Source: Lucinisca nassula (lineage: Eukaryota; Mollusca; Bivalvia; Lucinida; Lucinidae). Taken from it: DNA of 64,000 nucleotides. The notes under the pieces are model-generated. The model made no database searches, had not been told where the DNA came from, and was given only the letters and a program-made list of their open reading frames with translations. The position numbers and the translations under genes were made by a program. The stretch lies in contig OY757016.1 in assembly GCA_963580285.1 (NCBI GenBank), forward strand, positions 40,749,124 through 40,813,123, read 5' to 3'. Shown piece by piece: positions 10,177 to 19,919 of this stretch (positions are counted from its first letter, which is position 1; each line of letters begins with the position of its first letter).

Positions 10177-10315
10177 GTTTGTTTGAATTGAGGTTTTACG
10201 TCCCCGCCAACACTATTAAGGTCATTTTGGAGACGCTGCCTCCACTTTGTGGGACTTTTACTCAACAGTGAAATGAAACCCTGCCGCCCATTTGTAGGGA
10301 CGGTCCGATGCGTAC
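10177..10315 (-). mobile_element. SINE family D, partial
   Basis: 'tttgtttgaattgaggtttt', 'acgtccccgccaacactatt', 'ggtcattttggagacg', 'gtgggacttttac'. This is the 3' portion of the family in reverse orientation. Confidence 0.75.
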
Positions 10316-10321
10316 CACTGT

Positions 10322-10472
10322 CTTAATGAGGCGGTTCTGACGAGTATCCTCGACCTATGCCATGATGTAGAAATAATAAAAATCATGTATGCCCCTGTAA
10401 ACCCAATTTTCTCTATATAAAGTGGTGTTTACGGGGGTCTTCATTTCACGGAGTTGTTGCCATGATCTTATC
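10322..10472 (+). mobile_element. Hairpin MITE family H, half copy
   Basis: 'aatgaggcggttctgacgag', 'cctatgcc', 'gtagaaataataaaaatcat', 'ttttctctatataaagtggt', 'cttcatttcacggagttgtt'. Right arm only. Confidence 0.6.
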
Positions 10473-10621
10473 GCAGTAGTATCAAAACCATGTGTATAAT
10501 AATATAATTTTGTCATATCATTGTACTTTTATGTATATGACCTGCAAAAGCTCCTTTCTTGCCTGGTTGTATGGTCATAGCATGTAATGAATACAATGTC
10601 CACTTGCGCGAGAGTCTCTGT

Positions 10622-10855
10622 TTCAACCCTTTTTGTACCAAATGGAATCTTCCACCTTATATATAGCGGGAGTCCATTTCGAAATTTAGGGGTTTCAAGT
10701 TGTGTTCTCTTCAAAATTTATTCGAGAAGGCGCTTAACCTTTTGCAAACAGTGAAGGCCCTGATCAGACGCCGCGGTCTGCGGCGTCTGATCTGGGCCTG
10801 CACTATTTGCCAAGGTACCCCTTTAGGAGTTCTGGTACTGAATGGGTCAATAAGA
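10622..10855. mobile_element. piggyBac-like MITE (family P)
   Basis: Left end 'caaccctttttgtaccaaat', right end 'ggtactgaatgggtcaa', degenerate versions of TTAACCC...GGGTTAA. The palindrome at 10743-10812 has arms 'ctgatcagacgccgcg' and its complement. Confidence 0.75.
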
Positions 10856-11354
10856 TCGTTTAAAACTCCTGGAGGCTACTAGTGTTTGGACATTGCTCGT
10901 ACCTTCTCAAGTAAACATTTTCTATTCCAGTGTAAATAAATGAGCCGGGGCACAGCATTGACTACACCTTAAATGTGCGCCAAGCGAAGAATCAGATCAG
11001 CCTGCGCATCCATATAGTCTAACCAGAGACTTATCTTGCTGCATGAAGGAGCATTGGGTCATTAGCTATCATTAGAGCGCACAACGAAGACTCTGATCAG
11101 ACTGCGCGGATGCGCTGGCTCAAATATTAATTTGTTACCTACAGTGGCCCTGTATGATGAGTCCCGGCTGGTTTCGCCTAGATAAGTAGATTTGGATGGT
11201 TGGGTGAGGCAAAGGTGTCGTGTACCTTGCGCCACAGGGGTGTCCAACTGATATTAGCTTATACTCGCAGTAGGGCAAGGCCAGCTGCTCTTGCAGATGG
11301 CAAAGGAAGAGGGAGAGTCTGAATCAGAACTGTTTACTGGTGACACGTCCTTAG
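10856..11354. other. Intergenic; no gene seen
   Basis: No domain-bearing frame. Contains fragments 'cagatcagcctgcgcatcc' and 'ctctgatcagactgcgcgg' related to the paired sequences at 56650-56690. Otherwise unassigned. Confidence 0.5.
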
Positions 11355-11657
11355 TTTGTTTTGTTTGATTTGAGGTTTAACGTCCCCGTCAACACTGTAA
11401 AGGTAATTTCGGAGACGTTGCTTCCAATTTTGTGGGACTTTTACCCGACATTGAGATGAAATGACATCTCAAGCCCTGTCGCCCAATGAAACCAATAGGG
11501 TTTAAAAGCATGGCCGGTCCGACTCGCACCACTTTGCCAGGACAGGCTTAGATCCTCTAAGCGGTTTACCAGTACTCGTGTGCATGTCGGTTTCAGCTCT
11601 GCGTGGAAGCATCATGCAGCTCATATATTTCTTCAAGCCCAAATGGGCGGGGGCCGA
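11355..11657 (-). mobile_element. SINE family D with target duplication
   Basis: Complete family D body in reverse orientation (A-rich tail as 'gtttgttttgtttgatttga'). Flanked by the 12-bp duplication ACACGTCCTTAG (11343-11354 and 11658-11669). Confidence 0.85.
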
Positions 11658-11819
11658 ACACGTCCTTAGACATTCTTGCACATCGGACAAGCAAATCCGT
11701 GATTTTACCCTGGGATTGAAATTTATGTTCTGACCCTGGTGTTCCGACCCAAAATCGAATATAATCGCGTGCTTGATAAATGCACTGGTTGATTACGACC
11801 TCGAATGCGCCGTGGTTAT

Positions 11820-12075
11820 GGTTGACGTCACAGCACGTTACGTGACGTCACTAAACATTCCTGTATATGGCGGACGTCGGTACTCGAAGTGACTGCAGCA
11901 TTAAAAAAAAAACCGCGCTAAGAAATGGAAGGTATGCAAGAAAAAAATCCTATATGGGCGTGAGGGGCGGATAGAAAAATCCGCCTCTCGGGATCACTGT
12001 CCGGCATCACTCGGCAAGTCTCGTGATGCCGGACAGTGACCCTTGGGACGTATTTTTCCATCCACCCCTCACATC
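11820..12075. repeat. Hairpin repeat J (second copy at 22520-22762)
   Basis: 'atatggcggacgtcg', 'gtgactgcag', then a palindrome from 'gatagaaaaatccgcc' via 'gatcactgtccggcatcac' and 'gatgccggacagtgacc' to 'tttttccatccacccctcac'. The same order occurs at 22520-22762. No ORF. Confidence 0.65.
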
Positions 12076-12319
12076 CATATAAGATTGTTATAATCCTTTA
12101 CCAGGAGAGTATTGCTGTTTGTTCTCTTTCTTCACTTGCTTTCTCTTTTTTTGTTTCTTCTCTTTCTTCACATGATTTCATTTTTGTCTCCTTTATTACA
12201 TTTCATCTCCTCTACTGCACGTATCTCTTTTCTCCCTTCCTCTGGTAGACGAGCCAATTGTCTCCTATGGAGACAATTTGCATGGGATGTCAAGTCCTGA
12301 TTTCTGGGAAATATAACAA

Positions 12320-13290
12320 ATGGTCGCCATGGCGGCCATCTTGAAACTCTTCAAACGACATCTTCTCCAAGATGAATACTATGTCGGCCGTCTCAACCGA
12401 GCTGACACTTGATGGGCATGGGGATTAAGATTTGCTAAGATTGTTCCGTTCTGATAGCCAAAATGGTCACCTTGTCGGCCCGCTTGAAATTCTTCAAACG
12501 ACATCTGCTACCAAATTGGGCTGAAACTTCAGGGGCATGGGGATTCAGAATTGCTTATACAAGTTCGTTCTGATATCCAAGATGGCCACCCTGGGGACCA
12601 ACTTGAAATTCTTTAATGGGCATCTCCTCCCCTACCGAAAGTCAGGTTGAGCTGAAAATTGATTAGAGCCATTACGAAAACACGCATATACAAATACATT
12701 GTAACATTTATCGCCGGAAAAATGAAAATTTTAAGATGAAAAATTGTGATATTTTTCTTATTTACGCTCAAAATATATAGATTGTGGGCACTCGTTAGAA
12801 CCGCCTCATCGAGGAGGTTCTAAAAATCCACAATCTTAATTTTAGAGCAGAAATAAGAAAAATTAGGGTTACCCCTGTAAACCCCATTTTAACTATATAA
12901 AAATGGGGTTCAAGGGGGTCAAAATCATATAGTCGTGTTTTCGTGATGCGTCAGAGCGACATGCCTGTGATTCAGAACTACTAAATGCATTCCATTCCGG
13001 TATCCAAGATGGCTGCAATGGCGGCAATCTAAAAATTCTTCGAACAACATCCTCCCGAACAGAAAGCCTGATTGAGCTGAAAGTTGATGGGAGGCATTGG
13101 GGGACATTGAGATTCAGGATTGCTAAAATTATTCCGCTCCGTTATCCAAGATGGTGGCAATGATGGCCATCTTGAAAATCTTTAAACCATATTAAGTCGT
13201 ATGGAGCCAAAACTTGGTGGGAGGCATTTAGGCGACATGGAACTTCAGACTTGTGAGAGCTATTAGGTTCTGATATCCCAGATGTCTGCC
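12320..13290. repeat. Degenerate tandem array, ~140-bp units, with nested H MITE
   Basis: Units carry 'atccaagatggccaccctgg', 'cttgaaattctttaatgggc', 'tgagctgaaa', 'catggggattcagaattgct'. They repeat from about 12320 to 12670 and again from 12960 to 13290 on either side of a hairpin MITE (12670-12948). The related array is at 36600-37540. Confidence 0.7.
12670..12948 (+). mobile_element. Hairpin MITE family H, best-preserved full copy
   Basis: Both termini are present: 'cattacgaaaacacgcatat' and 'atagtcgtgttttcgtgatg'. Order of parts: TIR, 'caaatacattgtaac', 'ttttaagatgaaaaattgtg', 'ttcttatttacgctc', the core hairpin ('actcgttagaaccgcctc' with a damaged right arm), 'gcagaaataagaaaaatt', 'accccattttaactat', TIR. 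This 279-bp copy defines the family. Confidence 0.85.
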
Positions 13291-13310
13291 ATGCACGGTG
13301 GCACGTATTA

Positions 13311-13547
13311 ATCCTTTTTTTGTACCAAATGGTATCTTCCTCCTTATATATAGCAGGAGTCCATTTCAAAATTTAGGGGTGTCAGGTTGTGTTTTCATCA
13401 AAATTTATTTGGAAAATGACTGAACTTTTAGCAAACAGTGGAGGCCCTGATCAGACGCCGTGTTCTGCGTTCTGCGGCGTCTGATCTGGGCCTGAACTAT
13501 TTGACAGGGTACCCGTTTTGGAGTTTCTGGTAATAAATGGGTTAATG
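13311..13547. mobile_element. piggyBac-like MITE (family P)
   Basis: Ends 'attaatcctttttttgtacc' and 'ggtaataaatgggttaat'. The palindrome at 13433-13505 has 'gatcagacgccgtgttctgc' opposite 'gcggcgtctgatc', with a 7-bp duplication ('gttctgc' twice) at the loop. Confidence 0.75.
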
Positions 13548-13680
13548 GTCAGTCGTATTAAGTTGAAATTTTGTAGAAGGCATTTGTGTTACATGGAGAT
13601 TCTGAATTGCAAAAATTGTTGCAAAGGCGGGCATCTCGAAAGTCTTCAAAGCAAATGTACAATAATTGCAGAAAAGATTC

Positions 13681-13703
13681 GCGGGGCGGGGCGGGGCGGG
13701 GCA
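13681..13703 (+). repeat. (GCGGG)n run with four G-tracts
   Basis: Four to five consecutive GGGG tracts separated by C. Such a run can in principle fold into a G-quadruplex. Confidence 0.6.
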
Positions 13704-13894
13704 GCTCAAATGCTGTCAATATACGTCAAATTCGTCGAGTCCACAAGACTATTCGGTAGTGTGCTTGCGCATGCTTTTTGCAAGCACCATATACACCATC
13801 GCTTTGTTTGTTTTGCAGTTGAATTCACATGATCGGGTGACTTGGTTTATATTTTTGTTAATAGAGTATCCCAATAGAAAGTGTAAATAACAGA

Positions 13895-14582
13895 TGTTAC
13901 GAGCCAGGCGTAGCAGAAAGAAAAAGCAAACAAGCCTTTCGGAAAAAAATAACAAAATTTATTTACAAGTTTACTTTAACCTGTAGAAGTAAGAAAATTA
14001 AATGTACTTAGCTCTGTTATGAAATATCCTGAATGAATCTACTGTCCGTCGAGGAATAGTTGACAGTGACGTCACGACTTGTTTTTGTTCTGAACAATGC
14101 AAAGCTTATGGGGCTAACGGTAAAATAGCTCAAATAGTCAGCTACGTCACTGCCATCTATTTGTTGGCGAACTATATTTTCCTTGATCCCACAGAATTCA
14201 CAGTCCAAAATGAAAAGTAATATCCTTTAACAATCCAACACAGAATTTAGAAATAACTTTTCTTAAATGCCCTAACATCAAACTCCAAAGTCTGACTCAA
14301 TGAGAAAAATCAAGCTCTTTTATAGACCCTAAGATTTCTCTAGAATGTTCCACAGGGCTGTGGAATAAGATTAGGTAATTTTCTAAAAATAATGCCACCC
14401 CGAACTTTCTAGAAGATTCTAAAATACTTTTCCTTGTAAACATGTTGTTTACAAAAATGTAATTAATCTGTGACTCAGTTTTCGAGAATCTTCTATAAGA
14501 AGATTAACAAGATATTTATAGCACTATTAGGTCACAGTGGGGTGCAAGTGGGAATCAGAAAAATAAATTCTTATGCATAACA
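13895..14582 (-). repeat. 3' LTR of element 1
   Basis: Minus-strand ends are TGTTATGCATAAGAA... and ...CTCGTAACA, i.e. the canonical TG..CA plus short inverted ends. 688 bp. It shares long near-identical stretches with 19920-20328 and, inverted, with 20329-20845. It uniquely carries about 135 bp (14042-14176) absent from both. The purine tract 'agaggggga' lies just outside its U3 end (14583-14592). Confidence 0.9.
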
Positions 14583-14727
14583 CTCCCCCTCTTCGAGGAA
14601 AAGAAAGATTTATGTAATTAAGCTTTCTTTTACTTAAAGAATAATAAAATATTGAGCATAGCATATAAAATTACATGTATCTACAATCCACTTTAGTAGG
14701 AAAGAAAAACACAACTCCTGACACTGC

Positions 14728-15279
14728 TCAAGCTCTTGAAAGGGCATCAGGGATAATGTTATCTCTCCCTCTGATATGTCTTATGTCTAAATTAAACTCT
14801 TGTAGCATAAGACTCCACCTGAGCAACCGCTGATTTTTGTTTTTCATTTTATGTATGAAAGTCAGTGGATTGTGATCACTGAAAACAACAATCGGTGCAG
14901 TAGTAGGGTTAGGATAAACTTCGAAATGTTGCAGAGCAAGAATCAGAGACAAGCACTCTTTCTCTATGGTAGAGTAATTTCTCTGATGCTTATTAAACTT
15001 TTTGGAAAAGTAGCAAACTGGATGATCCACACCATTTTCATCTTCTTGCAACAAAACACTACCTGCACCTACGTCACTAGCATCTACAGCTAGCTTAAAC
15101 TCCTTTTCAAAGTTTGGTGCTAAGAGAACTGGTTCACTCTTGAGTATGGCTTTAAGTTTATCAAAAGCATTTTGGCATATTGCATTCCAATGGAATTTTG
15201 TTCTTTTGCTGAGCAAATTTGTCAAAGGCTCAGCAATTATAGAGAAATTATTACAGAACTTTCTGTAATAACCAGCCAT
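14728..15279 (-). CDS. RNase H domain of element 1 (broken pol)
   Basis: The 183-codon frame begins with the end of the RT connection region (MAGYYRKFCNNFSIIAEPL) and then the gypsy-type RNase H: LAVDASDVGAGSVLLQ with the first catalytic Asp, YSTIEKECLSLILALQHF with the catalytic Glu, FSDHNPLTFIH with the next Asp, and the terminal GRDNIIPDALSR. RNase H removes the RNA strand of the RNA:DNA hybrid during cDNA synthesis. A TGA just upstream (about 15288-15290) and a frameshift around 15325-15330 separate it from the RT frame at 15294-15998. It is therefore the tail of one ancestral pol ORF, not a separate gene. Its stop lies about 145 bp from the 3' LTR. Confidence 0.9.
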   Translation of the reverse strand: MAGYYRKFCNNFSIIAEPLTNLLSKRTKFHWNAICQNAFDKLKAILKSEPVLLAPNFEKEFKLAVDASDVGAGSVLLQEDENGVDHPVCYFSKKFNKHQRNYSTIEKECLSLILALQHFEVYPNPTTAPIVVFSDHNPLTFIHKMKNKNQRLLRWSLMLQEFNLDIRHIRGRDNIIPDALSRA

Positions 15280-15293
15280 ACCAAGAAATCACA

Positions 15294-15998
15294 TCAGCTG
15301 TCTTTTGCACGTGGGTACGGGAAAATTTGAGCCTCAACTTTAGCATCAATGGGTTTCACATGACCTTGACCTACAACATGACCTAGAAATGTCAAACTTG
15401 CATAGCAGAATTCACTTTTAGCAAGATTGATTGTCAATTTGGCATTACTCAGTCTATCAAAGAATGCTCGAATAGTCCCAAGATGTTGATTCCACTGGTC
15501 GTTGTATATGATAGCATCATCGATATAAGCACTGCAGCCTTCCAGCCCCGCAATTACCATGTTTATTAAGCGCTGAAATGTTGCTGGAGAGTTTTTCGTT
15601 CCAAATGGCATGACTTTATAGTTAAATAATCCGTCTGGTGTTGTGAATGCCAAAACCTCCTTTGCTCTATCTGTAAGTGGAATTTGCCAAAATCCTTTCA
15701 GAAGGTCGAATTTCGTTATGTATTTGGCATTCCCGATGTTATCAATGCAGTCATCCATTCTTGGAATAGGAAAGCTATCTGTTTTACTTAAGGAATTAAC
15801 TTTCCTAAAATCTGTACACATACGATATGTCCCATCAGGTTTTGGTACAAGAATACAAGGAGAACTCCACTCACTTTGACTTGGTTCAATAAAGTCATTG
15901 TCTAATAGATACTGAACTTCTTCTTTAAGATATTTTTGTTTTACATGATTCATCCTGTATGGGTGTTGTTTTACAGGTTTAGAACCATTTATGTCCAC
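15294..15998 (-). CDS. Reverse transcriptase domain of element 1 (broken pol)
   Basis: About 235 codons of gypsy-type RT. Visible motifs: PVKQHPYRM at the entry, WSSPCILVPKPDGTYRMC, FRKVNSLSKTDSFPIPR, ITKFDLLKGFWQIPL (first catalytic Asp), VMPFGTKNSPATFQRL, and SAYIDDAIIYND (the YIDD catalytic pair), followed by LTFLGHVVGQGHV. RT copies the element RNA into DNA. The open frame begins right where the gag-integrase frame ends but in another phase (frame change at about 16046), with a GTG rather than an ATG near its 5' end. It was most likely continuous with the upstream ORF or expressed by frameshifting. At its 3' end another frameshift breaks it from RNase H. Confidence 0.92.
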   Translation of the reverse strand: MDINGSKPVKQHPYRMNHVKQKYLKEEVQYLLDNDFIEPSQSEWSSPCILVPKPDGTYRMCTDFRKVNSLSKTDSFPIPRMDDCIDNIGNAKYITKFDLLKGFWQIPLTDRAKEVLAFTTPDGLFNYKVMPFGTKNSPATFQRLINMVIAGLEGCSAYIDDAIIYNDQWNQHLGTIRAFFDRLSNAKLTINLAKSEFCYASLTFLGHVVGQGHVKPIDAKVEAQIFPYPRAKDS

Positions 15999-16047
15999 AT
16001 CGTGAAATATTTTGTCTGTCCGTGTTGGAATGTCAGGAAATAAGTGT

Positions 16048-19000
16048 TCATATCAGCTGTTTCAGTTCATTCCGCTGATTTGGCTGTAGATGTGACAGTT
16101 TCTGGTCAAGATTCCGTATAATGTCAGAATTCTGAAGTTTTGATGACGTGGGATCCGACTTCACTGAATTAATATCCTCACAGTCATTGTCACTTGAATT
16201 AAGTGGAACAGAGCTAACTAGATTGACTGATGTTAAAGATGTATTGTCCCTATCTATGTATGCCTTAAGCATGTTAATATGACATAGCTGCTTTAGCTTG
16301 CGCCTCCCAGGAGTGTTTATTATGTAATTTACGTCACTGATCTTTTTGTCTACAGTGTATGGACCATAATACCTGGCCTGCAACGATTTCCCTGGAATAG
16401 GCAAAAGAGCTAGTACCTTATCACCTGGTTTAAAATTCCTTTCTTTTGTCCCTATGTCATATAGCTGTTTCATTTTCCGTTGGGCTGACTGAAGATTGGT
16501 CCGAGCAGCCTCACAAGCTTTTGAAAGTCTAGTTTTGAAATCAGACACATACTGAAGTAAATTCAGGGAGGTGTCATCATTTGAGAGAAATTTCTCTTTG
16601 AGAAGTTTCAAAGGACCACGAACGGTATGGCCAAATACTAATTCAAATGGACTGAAGCCAAGAGATTCTTGCACAGATTCTCTAACAGCAAATAAAAAGA
16701 GATGGATGCCTTCATCCCAATCCTTCTCTGTGTCAAAGCAATATGATCTTATCATGTTTTTCAATGTTTGATGGAATCTTTCAAGGGCGCCTTGACTTTC
16801 AGGATGATAGGCCGATGACTTATACTGTACAATGCCAAGTTCATGCATTACTTGTTGAAATATTCCAGACATAAAATTTGAGCCTTGGTCTGACTGAATA
16901 GATTTAGGAAGCCCAACAAATGTGAAAAACTTCACTAAGGCCTCGACGATTGTCTTAGTTTTGATATTTCTTAGTGGAAAGGCTTCAGGAAAACGTGTGG
17001 AAGCACACATAATAGTCAATAGATATTCACAACCAGACTTTGTTCTGGGCAAGGGACCCACACAGCCTATAATTATTCGACTGAAAGGTTCATCAAAAGC
17101 AGGTATAGGCTGCAAATGAGCCTTAGGTATAGTCTGATTGGGTTTTCCTACCATTTGGCATGTATGGCAGGACCTACAATGCTGGGAAACATCTGATTTT
17201 AACCCAGGCCAGTAAAAATGATTAAGAATCTTGTGATAGGTTTTATTTACACCTAAATGTCCTGACATGGGAGTTTCATGTGCCAAGTTTAATATTTCGA
17301 TACGGTAAAGCCGTGGAACCACTATCTGGTGGCTGACAGTCCACTCGTCTTCTGCTGAGACGTCTGGTGGACGCCATTTTCTCATAAGAATGTCATTTTT
17401 GACATAATAACAGACTGGTACCTGAGATACTTCCTGCTCATCTAAGGCCCTTTCAAACAAAGGCGAAATTTCAGGATCCTTGTGCTGCTCTATAGCTAGT
17501 TGAGACCCGGACATTTCGTCTTGGCCTAGATCGAAAGATGAGTTATTCTCAAGAAAAGCTGTCTGCTTATCAGGCAGGCTTGAAGACAGAGACCTCGTTA
17601 TCTCGTCATTAAAAGACTGACCCAAAAAGGTATCAGTGAAATCAAAATCCTGTTTCCCATCAGTTTGCTTGGCCTCACGTGCCATAGCCCTTGTGACTGC
17701 ACAAGACGGATAAAGATCAGGCATTTCCTGCTCAATGGGATCAGGCGGTTGATCAGTGCAAGGATTAGACGTCAAAAGTGGGTTTACCACAACCTTATCT
17801 CCGGCTAAGTCATTGCCTAGCAATAAATGAACACCTTTAAAAGGTAAAGAAGGTCTAATACCAACAGCCACTGAACCGGATACCAAGTCTGATGACAAAT
17901 AAACGTTATGAAGCGGAACATTAACAAATCCACATTCCACACCCTGAATAAGGACACTTTGGCCCAAAGAAGTCTTCTCAGAAAAAGGCAGAGTATCTGC
18001 TAGAATAAGAGATTGAGAAGCTCCGGTATCTCGTAAGATTTTAATAGGGGTAGGATGGGCATAACTGTCACCATTTAGTGACACAAAACCATCTGATAAG
18101 AATGGTTCATAAATCTCCATAACTGTATCAGTCTCAGATAATTTGGTATCGGAAAGAGTTTCCTCTCTTACACAAGACTGTGGTTTTGGCCTTATAGAAG
18201 TCAAGCCTGTAGGCTTAAGTTCCTCTTGTCTTTCTCTTTCTTTCCTTCGCTTTAATTTTAAACACTCAGAGATCAAATGGCCTGTATTTTTACAATAATA
18301 ACAAACTACTTGAGATTGAGATAAGGGATTCTGGCTTTTGTTTTCACCAGAAGGTTTGGAAGGATTCTGGTTTTTATTTTCACCAGAAAGTTTGGGCATA
18401 GTACTAGATGTATGGCTATAACTACCAGAAGGATTACTGGGATAGAATCTTGGACCTGTCTGTGGATTATAAGGTTTTCGAGGATAAGGCCTGTTCACAA
18501 ATGAGACTTTATGAGTCAAAGCATAATCATCTGCCAAACGAGAAGCTTCCTCCAAAGTTTCAACCTGTCTCTCATCGAGAAAAGATTTAATGTCTGAATT
18601 TATGCACCGTTTGAACTCTTCAACAAGGACAAGCTGTCTAAGTTTGTCATGATCAGAGCCTACCTTTTTAGAAGAACACCACCTATCAAATAACTGTTCT
18701 TTGGTTCGAGCAAATTCTACATGGGTCTGGGAAATTTCTTTTTTACAATTCCTAAATTTCTGCCTGTAAGCATCAGGGACCAACTCATATGCCTTAAGAA
18801 TAAGCTCCTTAACCAAATCATAGTCTGAGCTTTGCTCGACTGTCAGCTGAGTGTAAATGTCTCGAGCCTTTCCGACAACAACGCTTTGCAAAAGTAAGGT
18901 CCAATGCTCTTTTGGCCATTTTAAATTTTCTGCAACTTTTTCAAAATGCAAAAAATACTTATCTACCTCTTTTTCCTGAAATGGCGGAACTAATCTGATG

Positions 19001-19617
19001 TGCTTTGTAGCATCAAAGTAACTACCAGAGTCAAAAACAGGGGTACGTTTCACCCTATCTTGACCCTGGAGTTCCAGTTCCTTCAGTCTTAATTGATATT
19101 GCATTTCCCTTTCTTTTTCTTCAATACTATATCTCATTTTTTCCTTTTCTAACTCAATCCGTTCCTCCATTTCTCTTTGTTTTTCCCTCTCTCTTTGTTC
19201 CATTTCTAATCTTTCCATCTGCATTTGTCTCTGCATTTCTCTTTCTTTTTCCTTCTCTCTTTCTTGCATTTCTCTTTGCTTTTCCTTCTCTCTTTCTTCC
19301 ATTTCTCTTTGCTTTTCCTTCTCTCTTTCTTCCATTTCTAATCTTAACTTCTCTAATTCAATTTGCCTTCCTATTTCAATTTGTCTCATTTGTAATTCAG
19401 TATGTGAAACCATAATGAGAGACAAAGCAGATGGATCGAAAAGTTCTTCATCAACCAAAAACTGTAGCAAAATATTCTTAATTTCATGTTTTTTCATGCT
19501 TGTTTTAACAGCAGTGACCCCATAATGGGAAGCAATATCTAACAAATCTGTCCTTTTGGCCAGATTAAACAACTCCTGAGTAGGCTGAGCCAAAAAGCTT
19601 CTCAAATCAAACGACAT
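16048..19617 (-). CDS. Gag-protease-integrase polyprotein of element 1
   Basis: 1189 codons from an ATG 303 bp inside the 5' LTR. Residues 70-190 form a Glu/Lys/Arg/Gln-rich coiled coil of repeated 'EREKEKQREM' type. Residues 200-370 are a gypsy capsid of SCAN-like type (LVLVEEFKRCI, FLDERQVETLEEASRLADDY). A CCHC zinc knuckle uses C439, C442, H447 and C452. The aspartic protease motif is D530-T-G-A-S. Integrase has an HHCC zinc-binding segment (HLGV...HFYWPG...CRSCHTCQ, about 780-820) and a catalytic core with D910 (SDQGSNF) and E946 (ALERFHQ), correctly spaced. The first catalytic Asp is replaced by Gly at about 851 (IIIGCVGPL), so strand transfer should fail. A C-terminal chromodomain is not seen. 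RT follows in a different frame. Confidence 0.92.
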   Translation of the reverse strand: MSFDLRSFLAQPTQELFNLAKRTDLLDIASHYGVTAVKTSMKKHEIKNILLQFLVDEELFDPSALSLIMVSHTELQMRQIEIGRQIELEKLRLEMEEREKEKQREMEEREKEKQREMQEREKEKEREMQRQMQMERLEMEQREREKQREMEERIELEKEKMRYSIEEKEREMQYQLRLKELELQGQDRVKRTPVFDSGSYFDATKHIRLVPPFQEKEVDKYFLHFEKVAENLKWPKEHWTLLLQSVVVGKARDIYTQLTVEQSSDYDLVKELILKAYELVPDAYRQKFRNCKKEISQTHVEFARTKEQLFDRWCSSKKVGSDHDKLRQLVLVEEFKRCINSDIKSFLDERQVETLEEASRLADDYALTHKVSFVNRPYPRKPYNPQTGPRFYPSNPSGSYSHTSSTMPKLSGENKNQNPSKPSGENKSQNPLSQSQVVCYYCKNTGHLISECLKLKRRKERERQEELKPTGLTSIRPKPQSCVREETLSDTKLSETDTVMEIYEPFLSDGFVSLNGDSYAHPTPIKILRDTGASQSLILADTLPFSEKTSLGQSVLIQGVECGFVNVPLHNVYLSSDLVSGSVAVGIRPSLPFKGVHLLLGNDLAGDKVVVNPLLTSNPCTDQPPDPIEQEMPDLYPSCAVTRAMAREAKQTDGKQDFDFTDTFLGQSFNDEITRSLSSSLPDKQTAFLENNSSFDLGQDEMSGSQLAIEQHKDPEISPLFERALDEQEVSQVPVCYYVKNDILMRKWRPPDVSAEDEWTVSHQIVVPRLYRIEILNLAHETPMSGHLGVNKTYHKILNHFYWPGLKSDVSQHCRSCHTCQMVGKPNQTIPKAHLQPIPAFDEPFSRIIIGCVGPLPRTKSGCEYLLTIMCASTRFPEAFPLRNIKTKTIVEALVKFFTFVGLPKSIQSDQGSNFMSGIFQQVMHELGIVQYKSSAYHPESQGALERFHQTLKNMIRSYCFDTEKDWDEGIHLFLFAVRESVQESLGFSPFELVFGHTVRGPLKLLKEKFLSNDDTSLNLLQYVSDFKTRLSKACEAARTNLQSAQRKMKQLYDIGTKERNFKPGDKVLALLPIPGKSLQARYYGPYTVDKKISDVNYIINTPGRRKLKQLCHINMLKAYIDRDNTSLTSVNLVSSVPLNSSDNDCEDINSVKSDPTSSKLQNSDIIRNLDQKLSHLQPNQRNELKQLI

Positions 19618-19896
19618 GTTTGCTTCTTTTTTGTGTTATAAAGCAATTATGGTAATACAGATTGAGTTTAATTTGACAAAGTTTGTTTTTTTGAAATGAC
19701 AAGCCCAAGGAGAACTTCACATGAAATGACAAGTACTATTTCACCTGAAATGACAATTCACATGAAATGACAATCCCCTATATGCCAACAGGGAAATACC
19801 AATCTTGTGAAGCAACTGCCAAGTCTATATTTGATAAGAAATGACAATTACCTGCTGTCACATGAAATGTCGGTTTAAAAATGCTCGAAATGGTTT
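19618..19896 (-). other. 5' leader of element 1
   Basis: Untranslated leader between the primer-binding site and the gag ATG. Contains four or more imperfect copies of 'acatgaaatgacaa' (about 19718-19770 and 19833-19868). No ORF. Confidence 0.7.
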
Positions 19897-19914
19897 ATCC
19901 CGGACCAGCCCCCA
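19897..19914 (-). promoter_or_regulatory. Primer-binding site of element 1 (tRNA-Pro type)
   Basis: Minus-strand sequence TGGGGGCTGGTCCGGGAT, five bases after the LTR end. It matches the complement of the 3' 18 nt of eukaryotic tRNA-Pro (as in murine leukaemia virus type PBS) with one mismatch (G for C at base 9). Confidence 0.85.
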
Positions 19915-19919
19915 ATTTC

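Noticed and set aside
14851..15093. Plus-strand frames across element 1 (also 15643-15879, 16571-16771 and others)
   Set aside because: Antisense shadows of the RT, RNase H and integrase coding frames.
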